Assembly (NCBI RefSeq): GCF_001908725.1
Contig: NZ_CP018725.1
Coordinates: forward strand, 1,178,001 to 1,242,000
Source: Xanthomonas vesicatoria ATCC 35937
GTDB lineage: Bacteria; Pseudomonadota; Gammaproteobacteria; Xanthomonadales; Xanthomonadaceae
DNA length: 64,000 nucleotides
Direction: 5' to 3'
Shown: in pieces, positions 28,402 through 37,042 of the stretch
Position numbering within the stretch: position 1 is the first letter of the stretch
Layout of the letters: every line of letters begins with the position of its first letter
Notes under the pieces: model-generated
The model's input: the letters and a program-made list of their open reading frames with translations, nothing else
Database searches by the model: none
What the model was told of the DNA's origin: nothing
Made by a program: the position numbers and the translations under genes

Positions 28402-30501
28402 TTACCAGATTGCCACGCGATCCTTGTCCGCACGCACCATCGCATCGCCGGGTTTGCAGTGAAACGCCTGCGCAAATACCGGCATGTTCGACGGCGCGCC
28501 GTTGGCGCGGAAATTTGCCGGTGCATGCGGGTCGGTGTTCAAGCGCACACGCAGTTCGCCATCAGTGAAGTTGCGGCGCCACACGGTTGCCCAGTTCATG
28601 AAAAAGCGCTGATCCTGCGAATGACCGTCGATGTCCTTGTTGGCCTGCGGCTGCTCTTTCAATGCCATCTGCAAGGCGTCGTAAGCCACCGTCAGGCCGC
28701 CCAGGTCGCCGATGTTCTCGCCCAGGGTCAGTTTGCCTTTAACGTGCACGCCGGGGGTCGCTTCATAGCCATCGAACTGCGCGACCAATTGATCGGTGCG
28801 CTGGGTAAACAGCTTGCGGTCCGCGTCGGTCCACCATGTGTCGAAGTTGCCTTTGGCATCGAACTGGCTGCCGGAGTCATCGTAGCCGTGCATCATCTCG
28901 TGGCCGATCACCGCGCCGATGCCGCCGTAATTGAGCGCCGGGTCGGCCTTGGGGTCGAAGAACGGCGGCTGCAAGATCGCCGCCGGGAACACGATCTCGT
29001 TGCGGGTGGCGTTGTAGTACGCATTGACCGTCTGCGGGGTCATATGCCACTCGCGCTTGTCGACCGGCTTGCCGATCTTGTCCAGCATGTAGCGGTAGTT
29101 GAATGCCTGAGCGGCCTGCATGTTGGCCAGGAATCCATCGCCGCGCGTCTCCAGGCCCGACCAGTCACGCCATTGATCCGGGTATCCGATCTTGGGCGTG
29201 AAGCTTGCCCACTTTTCCAGCGCACGCTGCTTGGTCTGCGCACTCATCCAATCCAGCTTTTCCAGCCGTGCCTTCAAGGCGACCGACAGATTCTGCACTA
29301 GCTGCTGCATCTGCTCCTTCGATTCTGCCGGAAATGCGGACTGCACATACAGCTGGCCCAATGCCTCGCCCATTGCCTCGTTGACCGCATTCAAGGTGCG
29401 CTTCCAGCGCGGCAGCATGTCCTGCTGGCCGCGCAGCGTCTTCGAATAGAAATCGAAATTGGCCTGCTCGAACGGCTTGGCCAGATACGGCGCCGCCTCG
29501 TCGATGCTGTGGAAGCGCAGGTACGCCTTCCAGGGGTCCACCGGCGTGTCGGCAAGCATTGCATCAAGCTCGGCGAAGTAGCCCGGTTGGCTCAGCGAAA
29601 AGGTGCCAGCCGGCACCTTGAGCGTGGTGAAGAACGCCTTCCAGTCGAAATGCGGCGTCACTGCATTGGCACCGGCCACATCGACCGGGTTGTAGCGCTT
29701 GGCCGGGTCGCGCAACTCGATGCGCGAGAGCGAGGCGGCGGCCAGGCGGGTCTCGAACGCCATTACCGCCTTGGCTTGCGTGGCCGCCTGCGCGGCGGGA
29801 ATGCCGGACAACTCCAGCACGCGCGCGATATAGGCCACGTACTGCTCACGGATCTTGGCCTGCGCCGGATCGGTGTAATAGCCCTTCTCGGGCAGGCCCA
29901 GACCGCCCTGCCCCGCGTAGGCGATCATCTGCTCGGAATTCTTGTAGTCGGCATTGGCACCGAACGAGAACACGAAGCCCTGGCCCTGCGCGTAGCTGTC
30001 GCGCAGCCACGCTGCGATGGCTGGCGCGTCGGTCAGCGCATCGATGGCCTTCAACTGCGGCTGCAGCGGGGCGATGCCGGCCTTGTCGATGGCCGCCTCG
30101 TCCGAGCCGGTCCGCCACAAGTCGGCAATCTTTGCATCCACCGAGCCGGCCGACAGATTGCCGCGTGCCAACTGCTCCACCAGTGCGTGCTGGATGGTCA
30201 ACGACCGCTCGGCGAGCACTTCGAAGCTGCCCCAGCTGCTGCGATCGGACGGCACTGGGTTCGCCTTGAGCCACTTGGCGTTGACGAACCCATTGAGGTC
30301 CTGACATGCATTGATGGACGGATCCAGGTCGCCATTGCCAAACGCCACGATCGGCGCGTCCAGCTTGGAGACATCTACACGCGTCGGCGCGGCCCGGGTC
30401 TCGGGCGCTGCCTTGGCGGTATCCTCGGAGGCACCACAGGCCGACAGCGTGACCGCGATGGTCACGGCAAGCGACAGCGGCGCGAACTTGCTCGACTTCA
30501 T
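28402..30501 (-). CDS. M13 family zinc metallopeptidase (PepO/neprilysin-like lipoprotein)
   Basis: A 699-residue predicted periplasmic endopeptidase. The N-terminus is a lipoprotein signal (LSLAVTIAVTLSACGAS, lipobox ending in Cys). The zinc site is HEMMH at about residue 534, within IGHEMMHGYDDSGSQFD, and the third ligand Glu is in LGENIGDLGG. The substrate-binding NAYYNATRNEIVFPA motif and the C-terminal CKPGDAMVR are typical of the family. The gene appears to be monocistronic, with more than 180 bases to each same-strand neighbour. Confidence 0.95.
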   Translation of the reverse strand: MKSSKFAPLSLAVTIAVTLSACGASEDTAKAAPETRAAPTRVDVSKLDAPIVAFGNGDLDPSINACQDLNGFVNAKWLKANPVPSDRSSWGSFEVLAERSLTIQHALVEQLARGNLSAGSVDAKIADLWRTGSDEAAIDKAGIAPLQPQLKAIDALTDAPAIAAWLRDSYAQGQGFVFSFGANADYKNSEQMIAYAGQGGLGLPEKGYYTDPAQAKIREQYVAYIARVLELSGIPAAQAATQAKAVMAFETRLAAASLSRIELRDPAKRYNPVDVAGANAVTPHFDWKAFFTTLKVPAGTFSLSQPGYFAELDAMLADTPVDPWKAYLRFHSIDEAAPYLAKPFEQANFDFYSKTLRGQQDMLPRWKRTLNAVNEAMGEALGQLYVQSAFPAESKEQMQQLVQNLSVALKARLEKLDWMSAQTKQRALEKWASFTPKIGYPDQWRDWSGLETRGDGFLANMQAAQAFNYRYMLDKIGKPVDKREWHMTPQTVNAYYNATRNEIVFPAAILQPPFFDPKADPALNYGGIGAVIGHEMMHGYDDSGSQFDAKGNFDTWWTDADRKLFTQRTDQLVAQFDGYEATPGVHVKGKLTLGENIGDLGGLTVAYDALQMALKEQPQANKDIDGHSQDQRFFMNWATVWRRNFTDGELRVRLNTDPHAPANFRANGAPSNMPVFAQAFHCKPGDAMVRADKDRVAIW

Positions 30502-30691
30502 TCAATTCTCCAAGGCAGATGACCGCGTTTGCGCAGTCGAAAGAGGGGCATGGGCAACGCATTGCAAAACGCCGCACGCACGGGTGGCTGCAACGGCGCT
30601 GCGCCACCCAGGTGTCGGTTGCCGCGCCTTACCGAAAACATTCATCGGCGTGCAGATGTTGCCCGATGCACTGCCCCATCAGCGCCTACGG

Positions 30692-31009
30692 CTACCGGCG
30701 CGCGTAAAACGGCGCCATCAGCAGATACACCGGGTACGCCAACAGCATGAGCACCAACGCAACCTCGTGCCCGGATGCGGCATCAGCCCATGCCTCCATC
30801 TGTGACGATGGCCCGAACAACCCGAACGCCAGTACCACTACGCCAATCACACAGATCAGCAGCGCCACCAGCAAGGCATCGCTGGAGACGCTGCCAGCGG
30901 CCAGCGTCCCGAATGCAGCACTGGCGCCTGCCAGCAACACCCCCACCGTGACCAGATAGGCACGGCAGTAGGTGGCGCTCATTTGCTGGTGTCTACGTCT
31001 GGCGGACAT
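30692..31009 (-). CDS. Small integral membrane protein
   Basis: A 105-residue protein of unknown function with three predicted membrane helices: YLVTVGVLLAGASAAFGTLA, LLVALLICVIGVVVLAFGLF and VALVLMLLAYPVYLLM. The start at 31009 has AAGGA seven bases before it; the internal ATG at 30982 has no such site. It lies between gpmA and the M13 peptidase on the same strand, separated from gpmA by a strong stem-loop. Confidence 0.6.
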   Translation of the reverse strand: MSARRRHQQMSATYCRAYLVTVGVLLAGASAAFGTLAAGSVSSDALLVALLICVIGVVVLAFGLFGPSSQMEAWADAASGHEVALVLMLLAYPVYLLMAPFYARR

Positions 31010-31033
31010 CCTGTCGTCCTTGCATGCGGGGCA

Positions 31034-31064
31034 CGCCGGGCGCTGCAGCACGCAGCGCCCGGCG
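31034..31064. terminator. Strong stem-loop downstream of gpmA
   Basis: CGCCGGGCGCTG at 31034-31045 pairs perfectly with CAGCGCCCGGCG at 31053-31064 around a seven-base loop. It follows the gpmA stop by 80 bases and lies just before the small membrane gene. There is no T-tract on either strand, so it may instead be an mRNA-stabilising hairpin. Confidence 0.4.
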
Positions 31065-31144
31065 TACCGGACCGAATCACCGCAGCGCTCGCCGCGCTGT
31101 GGACACTGCACGCCGCGCCTGTATGCGCGGCATCGGGCACAGGT

Positions 31145-31894
31145 CTACTTCGCCTTACCCTGATTGGCCACCGCTTCTGCAGCGCGCTTGGCCGCTTCCG
31201 GGTCGCCCAGGTAACGGAAGCTGCGCACCTGAAGGTTGTCGTCCAGTTCGAACAACAACGGAATACCGGTGGGGATGTTGAGCTCCAGGATCTGCTCGTT
31301 GGACACGTCGTTGAGGTACTTGTACAGCGCGCGCAGCGAGTTGCCGTGCGCGGTCACCAGCACGGTCTGCCCAGCCTTCAACTGCGGCGCGATCGCATCG
31401 TGCCAGTAGGGCAACACGCGCACCAGCGTGGTTGCCAGCGACTCCGTGCCCGGCAATGCGTTGCGATCCAGCGTGGCGTAGCGACGGTCGTGGCACGGGT
31501 GCCCCGGATCGTTGACGTCCATCGCCGGCGGCGGGATGTCATACGAGCGGCGCCAGATCTTGACCTGCTCTTCGCCATGCTTGGCCGCGGTTTCGGCCTT
31601 GTCCAAGCCTTGCAGACCGCCGTAATGCCGCTCGTTGAGGCGCCAACTCTTGGACACCGGCAGCCAGTCCTGATCGAGTTCCTTCAATGCGCCCTGCAGC
31701 GTATGGATGGCGCGCTTGAGCACCGAAGTGTGGGCAACATCGAACTGCAGCCCTTCGTCCTTCATCAGCTTGCCGGCCGCCATGGCTTCCTGCCGGCCCT
31801 GCTCGGTGAGTTCCACATCCACCCAGCCGGTGAAACGGTTGTCCAGATTCCATTGGCTCTGGCCATGGCGCAGCAGTACGAGTTTGCGGGTCAC
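31145..31894 (-). CDS. gpmA: 2,3-bisphosphoglycerate-dependent phosphoglycerate mutase
   Basis: A 249-residue glycolytic enzyme interconverting 3- and 2-phosphoglycerate. The phospho-His loop [20 protein letters not shown] lies at the start. The second active-site part is [18 protein letters not shown], and the second His is in [15 protein letters not shown]. Length matches the family exactly. It is divergently arranged with the endonuclease V gene, about 100 bases away. Confidence 0.97.
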   Translation of the reverse strand: MTRKLVLLRHGQSQWNLDNRFTGWVDVELTEQGRQEAMAAGKLMKDEGLQFDVAHTSVLKRAIHTLQGALKELDQDWLPVSKSWRLNERHYGGLQGLDKAETAAKHGEEQVKIWRRSYDIPPPAMDVNDPGHPCHDRRYATLDRNALPGTESLATTLVRVLPYWHDAIAPQLKAGQTVLVTAHGNSLRALYKYLNDVSNEQILELNIPTGIPLLFELDDNLQVRSFRYLGDPEAAKRAAEAVANQGKAK

Positions 31895-31997
31895 TACGGT
31901 TCTCCGATTGGGGGCCGATCAGCCTGCGATTGTAGCGGCAGCCAGCGCCTCGCTGGCGTGCACGATCTGCCCACGTGTGGCGCGCGATGCTGCGGTG

Positions 31998-32711
31998 ATG
32001 TCGAACATCGCTCGCGTATTCGCCGATTGGGACGGCAGCGCCGCACAGGCGCGACAGTTGCAGCAGCAACTGGCACACCGCGTGGTCTTGCAAGACCAAG
32101 TCGCCGCAGCGCCGCAACTGCTGGCCGGTTTCGATGTGGGCTTCGAAGACGATGGCCAGACCACGCGCGCCGCCGCCGTGCTGCTGGATGCAACGACCTT
32201 GCTCCCGTTGGAAACGCATGTGGCCCGCGTGCCCACCTCGATGCCCTATGTGCCGGGCCTGCTCAGCTTTCGCGAATTGCCGGCGTTGCTGCAGGCGCTG
32301 GCACTGCTGTCGCGTACCCCGGACCTGGTGTTTGTCGACGGCCAGGGCATCGCGCATCCGCGCAAGCTCGGCATTGCTGCGCACTTCGGCGTGGTGACGG
32401 GGTTGCCGAGCATCGGCGTGGCCAAGCAACGGTTGGCCGGCCGCTTTGTCGACCCCGGCCCGGAGCGCGGCGAGCATAGCCGCATCCTGCTCGGCGGCAC
32501 GCAGATCGGCTGGGCATTACGCAGCAAGCCGCGCTGCAATCCGTTGATCGTCTCGCCCGGGCATCGCGTCTCGATGCAAGGCGCACTCGACTGGACCGTG
32601 CGCACACTGCGCGGCTATCGCCTGCCCGAACCCACCCGCCTGGCCGATCGGCTGGCCTCGCGGCGCGGCGAGGTCGTCCTGCAAGGGACCGGGCCAGGCA
32701 CACTGTTTTGA
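31998..32711 (+). CDS. nfi: Endonuclease V (deoxyinosine 3'-endonuclease)
   Basis: A 237-residue nuclease that nicks DNA near deoxyinosine and other deaminated bases. Conserved positions are present: Asp in [11 protein letters not shown], Glu in [14 protein letters not shown] and Asp in [16 protein letters not shown], which act in metal binding. The later segments [12 protein letters not shown] and ISPGH-like [10 protein letters not shown] are also typical. The start at 31998 gives the usual family length; open sequence upstream belongs to the gpmA antisense strand. Confidence 0.93.
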   Translation: MSNIARVFADWDGSAAQARQLQQQLAHRVVLQDQVAAAPQLLAGFDVGFEDDGQTTRAAAVLLDATTLLPLETHVARVPTSMPYVPGLLSFRELPALLQALALLSRTPDLVFVDGQGIAHPRKLGIAAHFGVVTGLPSIGVAKQRLAGRFVDPGPERGEHSRILLGGTQIGWALRSKPRCNPLIVSPGHRVSMQGALDWTVRTLRGYRLPEPTRLADRLASRRGEVVLQGTGPGTLF

Positions 32712-32909
32712 CCCACAGCATCAGTTGCGGTCACAGCGCACACTGGTGTTTGAAGCATCGAAGAAGCCTGACGCCCCAGCTCGCCGCCTGGGGTATGCAT
32801 TGCGTGATCCTCACAAGGCGTCTTGACGCCCGCCATGTCGCCAATGCCATCGCGAGTCTTCGGCGAACCACTTCCATCGGCACGCAGGCCGTCTTGGAGC
32901 CGCTGACAA

Positions 32910-33026
32910 CTCGTAGCGAGCGGTCGTCAAGATGGTGCGGGCGGCGCTCAGAACCGGAGTGTACGGACGGGTGCATACCGATTCCGATCACCGACCGCGC
33001 CCGCCTGGACGCTACGCAGTCGTTCT
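32910..33026. repeat. Partial dispersed repeat (copy C)
   Basis: The stretch contains GAGCGGTCGTCA and CCGACCGCGCCCGCCTGGACG, matching GAGCAGTCGTCA and the GGCCGCGCCCGCCTGGTGG region at 39888-39936. Between them AACCGGAGTGTAC pairs imperfectly with GTGCATACCGATTCC to form a stem-loop of a kind seen between many Xanthomonas genes. It fills most of the gap between nfi and the secreted protein gene; the remaining 200 bases hold no visible gene. Confidence 0.5.
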
Positions 33027-33037
33027 GTTATCTGCGC

Positions 33038-33424
33038 TTATTGGATCTTTGCCCCGATGCCCGTTGTGTTGATGGTGAGAATCACGGTATCTCCAAGCGT
33101 AATGAATTGCGTGTTGACGCCTGCAACCCCCGTTCCCGTACGGCAATCGAGCGTGCTCATCCCGATGACGGTGTACTGGACGTTCTTGTCGATGTTCTGC
33201 AAGCGATTTTTCGCTCCGCCAAGCTTGAGACACAGCTGCGGGCCACGTATATCCGTCAGCAAAAGTGCCTTGACGCTAGGCGACGAATTGAAGGCATACA
33301 GTTCGACCGCACCAGGAATGCGGGGATCGCGCGCCTGTGCGAACGGAACTACAACCATCATGGCGCAAACACATAACGCCACACGGAATTTGCTGCGGCT
33401 TCCCGATAAAAACAGCATTGGCAT
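33038..33424 (-). CDS. Small secreted protein of unknown function
   Basis: A 128-residue protein with a Sec signal peptide (SKFRVALCVCAMMVVVPFAQA, cleavage probably after AQA). The mature part has two cysteines (LCLKLGG and LDCRTGTG) that could form a disulfide, and a Thr-rich, beta-like C-terminus. No family is recognised. The start at 33424 is preceded by GGAG. Base composition is somewhat more AT-rich than its neighbours, which may indicate transfer. A 334-base non-coding gap separates it from the divergent pirin gene. Confidence 0.65.
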   Translation of the reverse strand: MPMLFLSGSRSKFRVALCVCAMMVVVPFAQARDPRIPGAVELYAFNSSPSVKALLLTDIRGPQLCLKLGGAKNRLQNIDKNVQYTVIGMSTLDCRTGTGVAGVNTQFITLGDTVILTINTTGIGAKIQ

Positions 33425-33758
33425 TTCTCCAGAGCAATGAGTGGAAACGTGAAATACAGCGTGCACGCCGGCCCTCGAACGTCACAGCGCGTCAAGTCGG
33501 CGCGTAACACTATCTCTCGCCACCGCACAGCACGTGACCGAACCTCACCTCCCCGTCTTCAAAAACGAAGATTGCTCAGGTGCAGCGGCATTGATGGGTC
33601 AGCCCTGCAGGACGGGTCACAAGATCGCCAGGACGCGCCGGCTTCCGCACAGGCGTACACCCCCGCGGCTATCGACCATCGACCCACGCCTGCCGGAGCC
33701 ACTGCCAGATGGATTTAAGTGTGGGAAGCTACGCGCGACTTCGTCACGAGCCACCGCC

Positions 33759-34649
33759 ATGACCACGCTGATCGTCCCACGCGTCCACGACATCGGCGGG
33801 CTGCAAGTGCGTCGCGCCGTGCCCACCTTGCAGGCGCGCAGCGTGGGCCCGTTCGTGTTCGTCGACCATATGGGCCCGGCCGTGCTGGAGCCGGAGCACG
33901 GCATCGACGTGCGCCCGCACCCGCATATCGGCCTGGCCACGGTGACCTTCCTGTGGGCGGGCGAGATCGGCCATCGCGACACGCTCGGCTCTGATCAGGT
34001 GATCCGCCCAGGCGACGTCAACTGGATGACTGCCGGCCGCGGTATCGCCCACTCCGAACGCACGCCCGGCCCCGAGCGCGCGCGCGAACATGCACTGCAT
34101 GGCATGCAGACCTGGATCGCGCTGCCGCGCTCTGCAGAAGAAACCGCACCGGCCTTCCACCATCACGCCGCCGCGAGCCTGCCGCAGCAGCGTCGCGATG
34201 GCGTGTGGCTGCGCGTGATCGCCGGCCGCGCCTATGGCGAAGAATCGCCGGTGCAGGTGTTCAGCGGCACCCTCAATGTGGCGCTGGATCTGGCCCCGGA
34301 TGCCGAGATCGATCTGGACACCGGACACGCCGAGCGCGCGCTGTATATTTTGGAAGGCGAAGCGCAGCTGGATGGTGCCGACGTGCCGTCGCGCCACCTG
34401 ATCGTGCCCTCGCCCGGCGCGCGCGGGCGCCTGCGCGCCAAGACACCGCTCAAGGCCATGCTGCTCGGCGGCGAGCCGCTGGATGGCCCGCGTCACCTGT
34501 GGTGGAACTTCGTGTCCAGCTCCAAGGAGCGCATCGAACAGGCCAAGGACGACTGGCAGGCCGGGCGCTTCGGCAGCATCCCCGGTGACGACAAGGAGTT
34601 CATCCCGCTGCCGGAAACGCCGGCACCCAATCCGGTCAATTACCCCTGA
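33759..34649 (+). CDS. Pirin family protein
   Basis: A 296-residue bicupin of the pirin family; members bind iron and some act as quercetin 2,3-dioxygenases. The N-terminal cupin contains the metal ligands in VRPHPHIGLATVTFLW and GRGIAHSE. The C-terminal cupin is less conserved. The ATG at 33759 opens the family-like part (MTTLIVPRVHDIGGL); upstream open sequence is not pirin-like. A second, only distantly similar pirin lies at 35952-36809 on the other strand. Confidence 0.9.
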   Translation: MTTLIVPRVHDIGGLQVRRAVPTLQARSVGPFVFVDHMGPAVLEPEHGIDVRPHPHIGLATVTFLWAGEIGHRDTLGSDQVIRPGDVNWMTAGRGIAHSERTPGPERAREHALHGMQTWIALPRSAEETAPAFHHHAAASLPQQRRDGVWLRVIAGRAYGEESPVQVFSGTLNVALDLAPDAEIDLDTGHAERALYILEGEAQLDGADVPSRHLIVPSPGARGRLRAKTPLKAMLLGGEPLDGPRHLWWNFVSSSKERIEQAKDDWQAGRFGSIPGDDKEFIPLPETPAPNPVNYP

Positions 34650-34898
34650 AACCATGCGCGAAACGGACCTGGCGGACGCAACCGCAGCGGGTCTCGCAAC
34701 GGAAGTGCCCCGCCACACAAGCGATGCCACGCATGGATGCGACCCAGCTTGAGCACGCCCACAAAACTGTGGTAGTGATACTGCCGTAGTCGGAGCACGT
34801 CGCGTGGACGGCACGCTCGAGCGGGGAGCTTGGGACGGTGCAGCGGCACGAAAGACGACGTCGCCCCGCATTGTCATCCATCGCCGGGGAACACTTGA

Positions 34899-35360
34899 AT
34901 GAAGTCCGCATCCTGCCTGTTCGGCCTGCCATTGCTGTTGGCCGCCGCAACCGCCCACGCCCAGACTGCGCCGGTCTGCCCGCCCCTGCCGCCCGCATCG
35001 GGACTGCAATGGAACGAGCTGGCCGGAGCCGACTATCTGGTCTGCAAGGCGGTCACCGCCGACGGCCGCCAGGTAGTGGGCGTGATGCTCACCACCCGCG
35101 ACCCCGCCATGGCCCTGGCCCGCGACCGCCGCGCCGAGAAGGGCCAGATCCAGCAGGAACAGTTTTATTGGTACAAGCTTGATCTGGGCGGCCGCGAGAT
35201 GCCGGGCATGGAATCGCGTCGCGTCACCGTGGTGGAGCTGGGCAAGAAGCGCTACGCGCAACTCTGGATCGACGGAGCCAGCACCGAGGAACTCGCCTCG
35301 ATGCAATCGCTGGTGCAGGCGATGGATCTGCAGCCGGCCAGCCTGGCCTTGCAACGCTGA
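34899..35360 (+). CDS. Secreted hypothetical protein
   Basis: A 153-residue protein with a clear signal peptide (FGLPLLLAAATAHAQ, cleavage after AHA). The mature part is about 132 residues with two cysteines (PVCPPLPP and YLVCKAV) and an alpha/beta pattern ending in a helix rich in Leu and Gln. No known domain is recognised. It stands alone, 249 bases after the pirin gene, and the gap has no visible gene. Confidence 0.7.
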   Translation: MKSASCLFGLPLLLAAATAHAQTAPVCPPLPPASGLQWNELAGADYLVCKAVTADGRQVVGVMLTTRDPAMALARDRRAEKGQIQQEQFYWYKLDLGGREMPGMESRRVTVVELGKKRYAQLWIDGASTEELASMQSLVQAMDLQPASLALQR

Positions 35361-35493
35361 GGCAACGCTGGGTGCTGCGTGGCGTGATGCCACGCGTGCA
35401 TCACACATGACCTACAAGGCAGGCCTAGCGCTTGCCGTGCTGAGGGTCTAACCACGCACCACCCAGATGCGATGCAACAGCCTTTCGCCAAGC

Positions 35494-35918
35494 TCAGCTC
35501 GCGCGATCGCCGCCAGCGTCCGCTGCCTGCAACCCACTGGAAATACGCACCTCGCCGGTCAATAGCCGATGGATCGGGCATTTGTCGGCCACTTCCATCA
35601 CCGCGCGCGTTGCGCGTCATCCAGTGCGCCTTCGAGCACGATCTCACGGCTGATGTCGGTGCCTGCCGCACCGCGTTGGGTGTAATGCAGATGCACATGC
35701 ACTGCCGTCAGCGGCCACCGTTTGCGTGCCGCCACCATCGACACCGTGATCGCGGTGCACGCACCCAACGCACCGAGCACTTGCGACTCCGGATCCGGCC
35801 CGGCATCGGCACCGCCGTTTGCCGGCTGGGTATCGCCCAACCAGCGGTGCTGCCCATCGTGGATGCTGACGGTGTACGGCACCGCTTCGGTGCTGACATG
35901 GACGGGGCGGTCACTCAT
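35494..35918 (-). pseudogene. OsmC family peroxiredoxin-like gene, frameshifted
   Basis: An OsmC-type thiol protein involved in organic hydroperoxide defence. The first 106 residues read intact, with the first reactive Cys in VLGALGACTAITV, and stop at DDAQRAR. Shifting frame by one base at the CGCGCGCGG run (about 35598-35606) continues with VMEVADKCPIHRLLTGEVRI, which holds the second conserved Cys, and ends at 35494. One missing base restores a normal 141-residue protein. As read, the product lacks the second cysteine and should be inactive. A good ribosome site (AGGAGAG) precedes the ATG. It may be a true mutation or a sequencing error. Confidence 0.82.
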
Positions 35919-35951
35919 GGCACTCTCCTGCGGTATATGACCTCGACACGG

Positions 35952-36809
35952 TCAGAACCGCCCCTCCTGGAAGTCGACGAACGCCTGCATCAATTCCTGC
36001 TTGGTGTTCATCACGAACGGGCCATGCCGCATCACCGGCTCGTTGAGGGGCCGGCCCGCTACCAGGATCAGCTGCGCGCCCTGCGCACCAGCGCGCAGCG
36101 TTAGCCGCTCGCCGCCGCCCAGCACCGCCAGTTCCTGCGCAGGCAGCCTGCGCGCAGCATCGCCCTCGCCCATTGCAACGTCGCCTTCAAACGCATACGC
36201 AAACGCGTTGTGGCCGCCGGGCAGCAGGTAATCCCACTCCACATTCGGTTCCAAGGCGATATCCAGGTACACCGGGCTGGTTGCAGGTTGCAGGATCGGA
36301 CCGATCACCTCGCCCACCGCACCGGCAATCACCTTGACCGTCACGCCAGGCGCCGGCTGCGCCACCGGGATATGGTCGGGCGCGTATTCCTGGTACTTGG
36401 GCTTGGTCATCTTGTCGCGCGCCGGCAGGTTCACCCACAGCTGAAAGCCGCGCATGCGCCCGGATTCCTGCTCCGGCATTTCCGAATGGATCAGGCCGCG
36501 GCCGGCGGTCATCCACTGCACGCTGCCCGGGGTCAGCAGGCCTTCGTTGCCGTGGTTGTCCTTGTGCCGCATCCGCCCGTCGAGCATGTAGGTCACCGTC
36601 TCGAAGCCGCGATGCGGATGGCTCGGAAAACCGCCGATGTAGTCCTCGGCCTTTTCGGTGCCGAACTCGTCGAGCATCAGAAACGGGTCCAACTCCGGCA
36701 GCTGCTGGGTGCCGATGACGCGGGTCAGCTTGACGCCGGCGCCGTCGGAGGTCGGCAGGCCGCGGATGGTGCGCAGCACATGCGCCGCTGTCGTGGTGGT
36801 GGTGCTCAT
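35952..36809 (-). CDS. Pirin family protein
   Basis: A 285-residue bicupin pirin. The iron-binding histidines are in SHPHRGFETVTYML and GRGLIHSEMPEQ; the second cupin ends with PVMRHGPFVMNTKQEL, typical of YhhW/pirin proteins. The start at 36809 follows AGGGA. It lies directly upstream of the frameshifted osmC on the same strand, with a 33-base gap, so the two probably form an operon. Quercetinase activity is known for related proteins but cannot be predicted here. Confidence 0.92.
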   Translation of the reverse strand: MSTTTTTAAHVLRTIRGLPTSDGAGVKLTRVIGTQQLPELDPFLMLDEFGTEKAEDYIGGFPSHPHRGFETVTYMLDGRMRHKDNHGNEGLLTPGSVQWMTAGRGLIHSEMPEQESGRMRGFQLWVNLPARDKMTKPKYQEYAPDHIPVAQPAPGVTVKVIAGAVGEVIGPILQPATSPVYLDIALEPNVEWDYLLPGGHNAFAYAFEGDVAMGEGDAARRLPAQELAVLGGGERLTLRAGAQGAQLILVAGRPLNEPVMRHGPFVMNTKQELMQAFVDFQEGRF

Positions 36810-37042
36810 TGCGTGTTCCCTGTGCCGTGTTTCGGTGCGCCAATGATGGGTGCGCATGCTGCAGCGCCCAACCACGGCCATTGCAACCGATCGTTCCAAA
36901 CGCTGGCCGCCGTGTGGCGGGCGCTAGCGCACCGCGTCCCCGAACGCTCTACGACCAAAGTTTTACCCTGCCGCGGAGCGCTGCCATTGACCGCAGCCGG
37001 GCACGGGGGGACCCTTGGGCGAATCGTTCCTGAGGGGCATGC

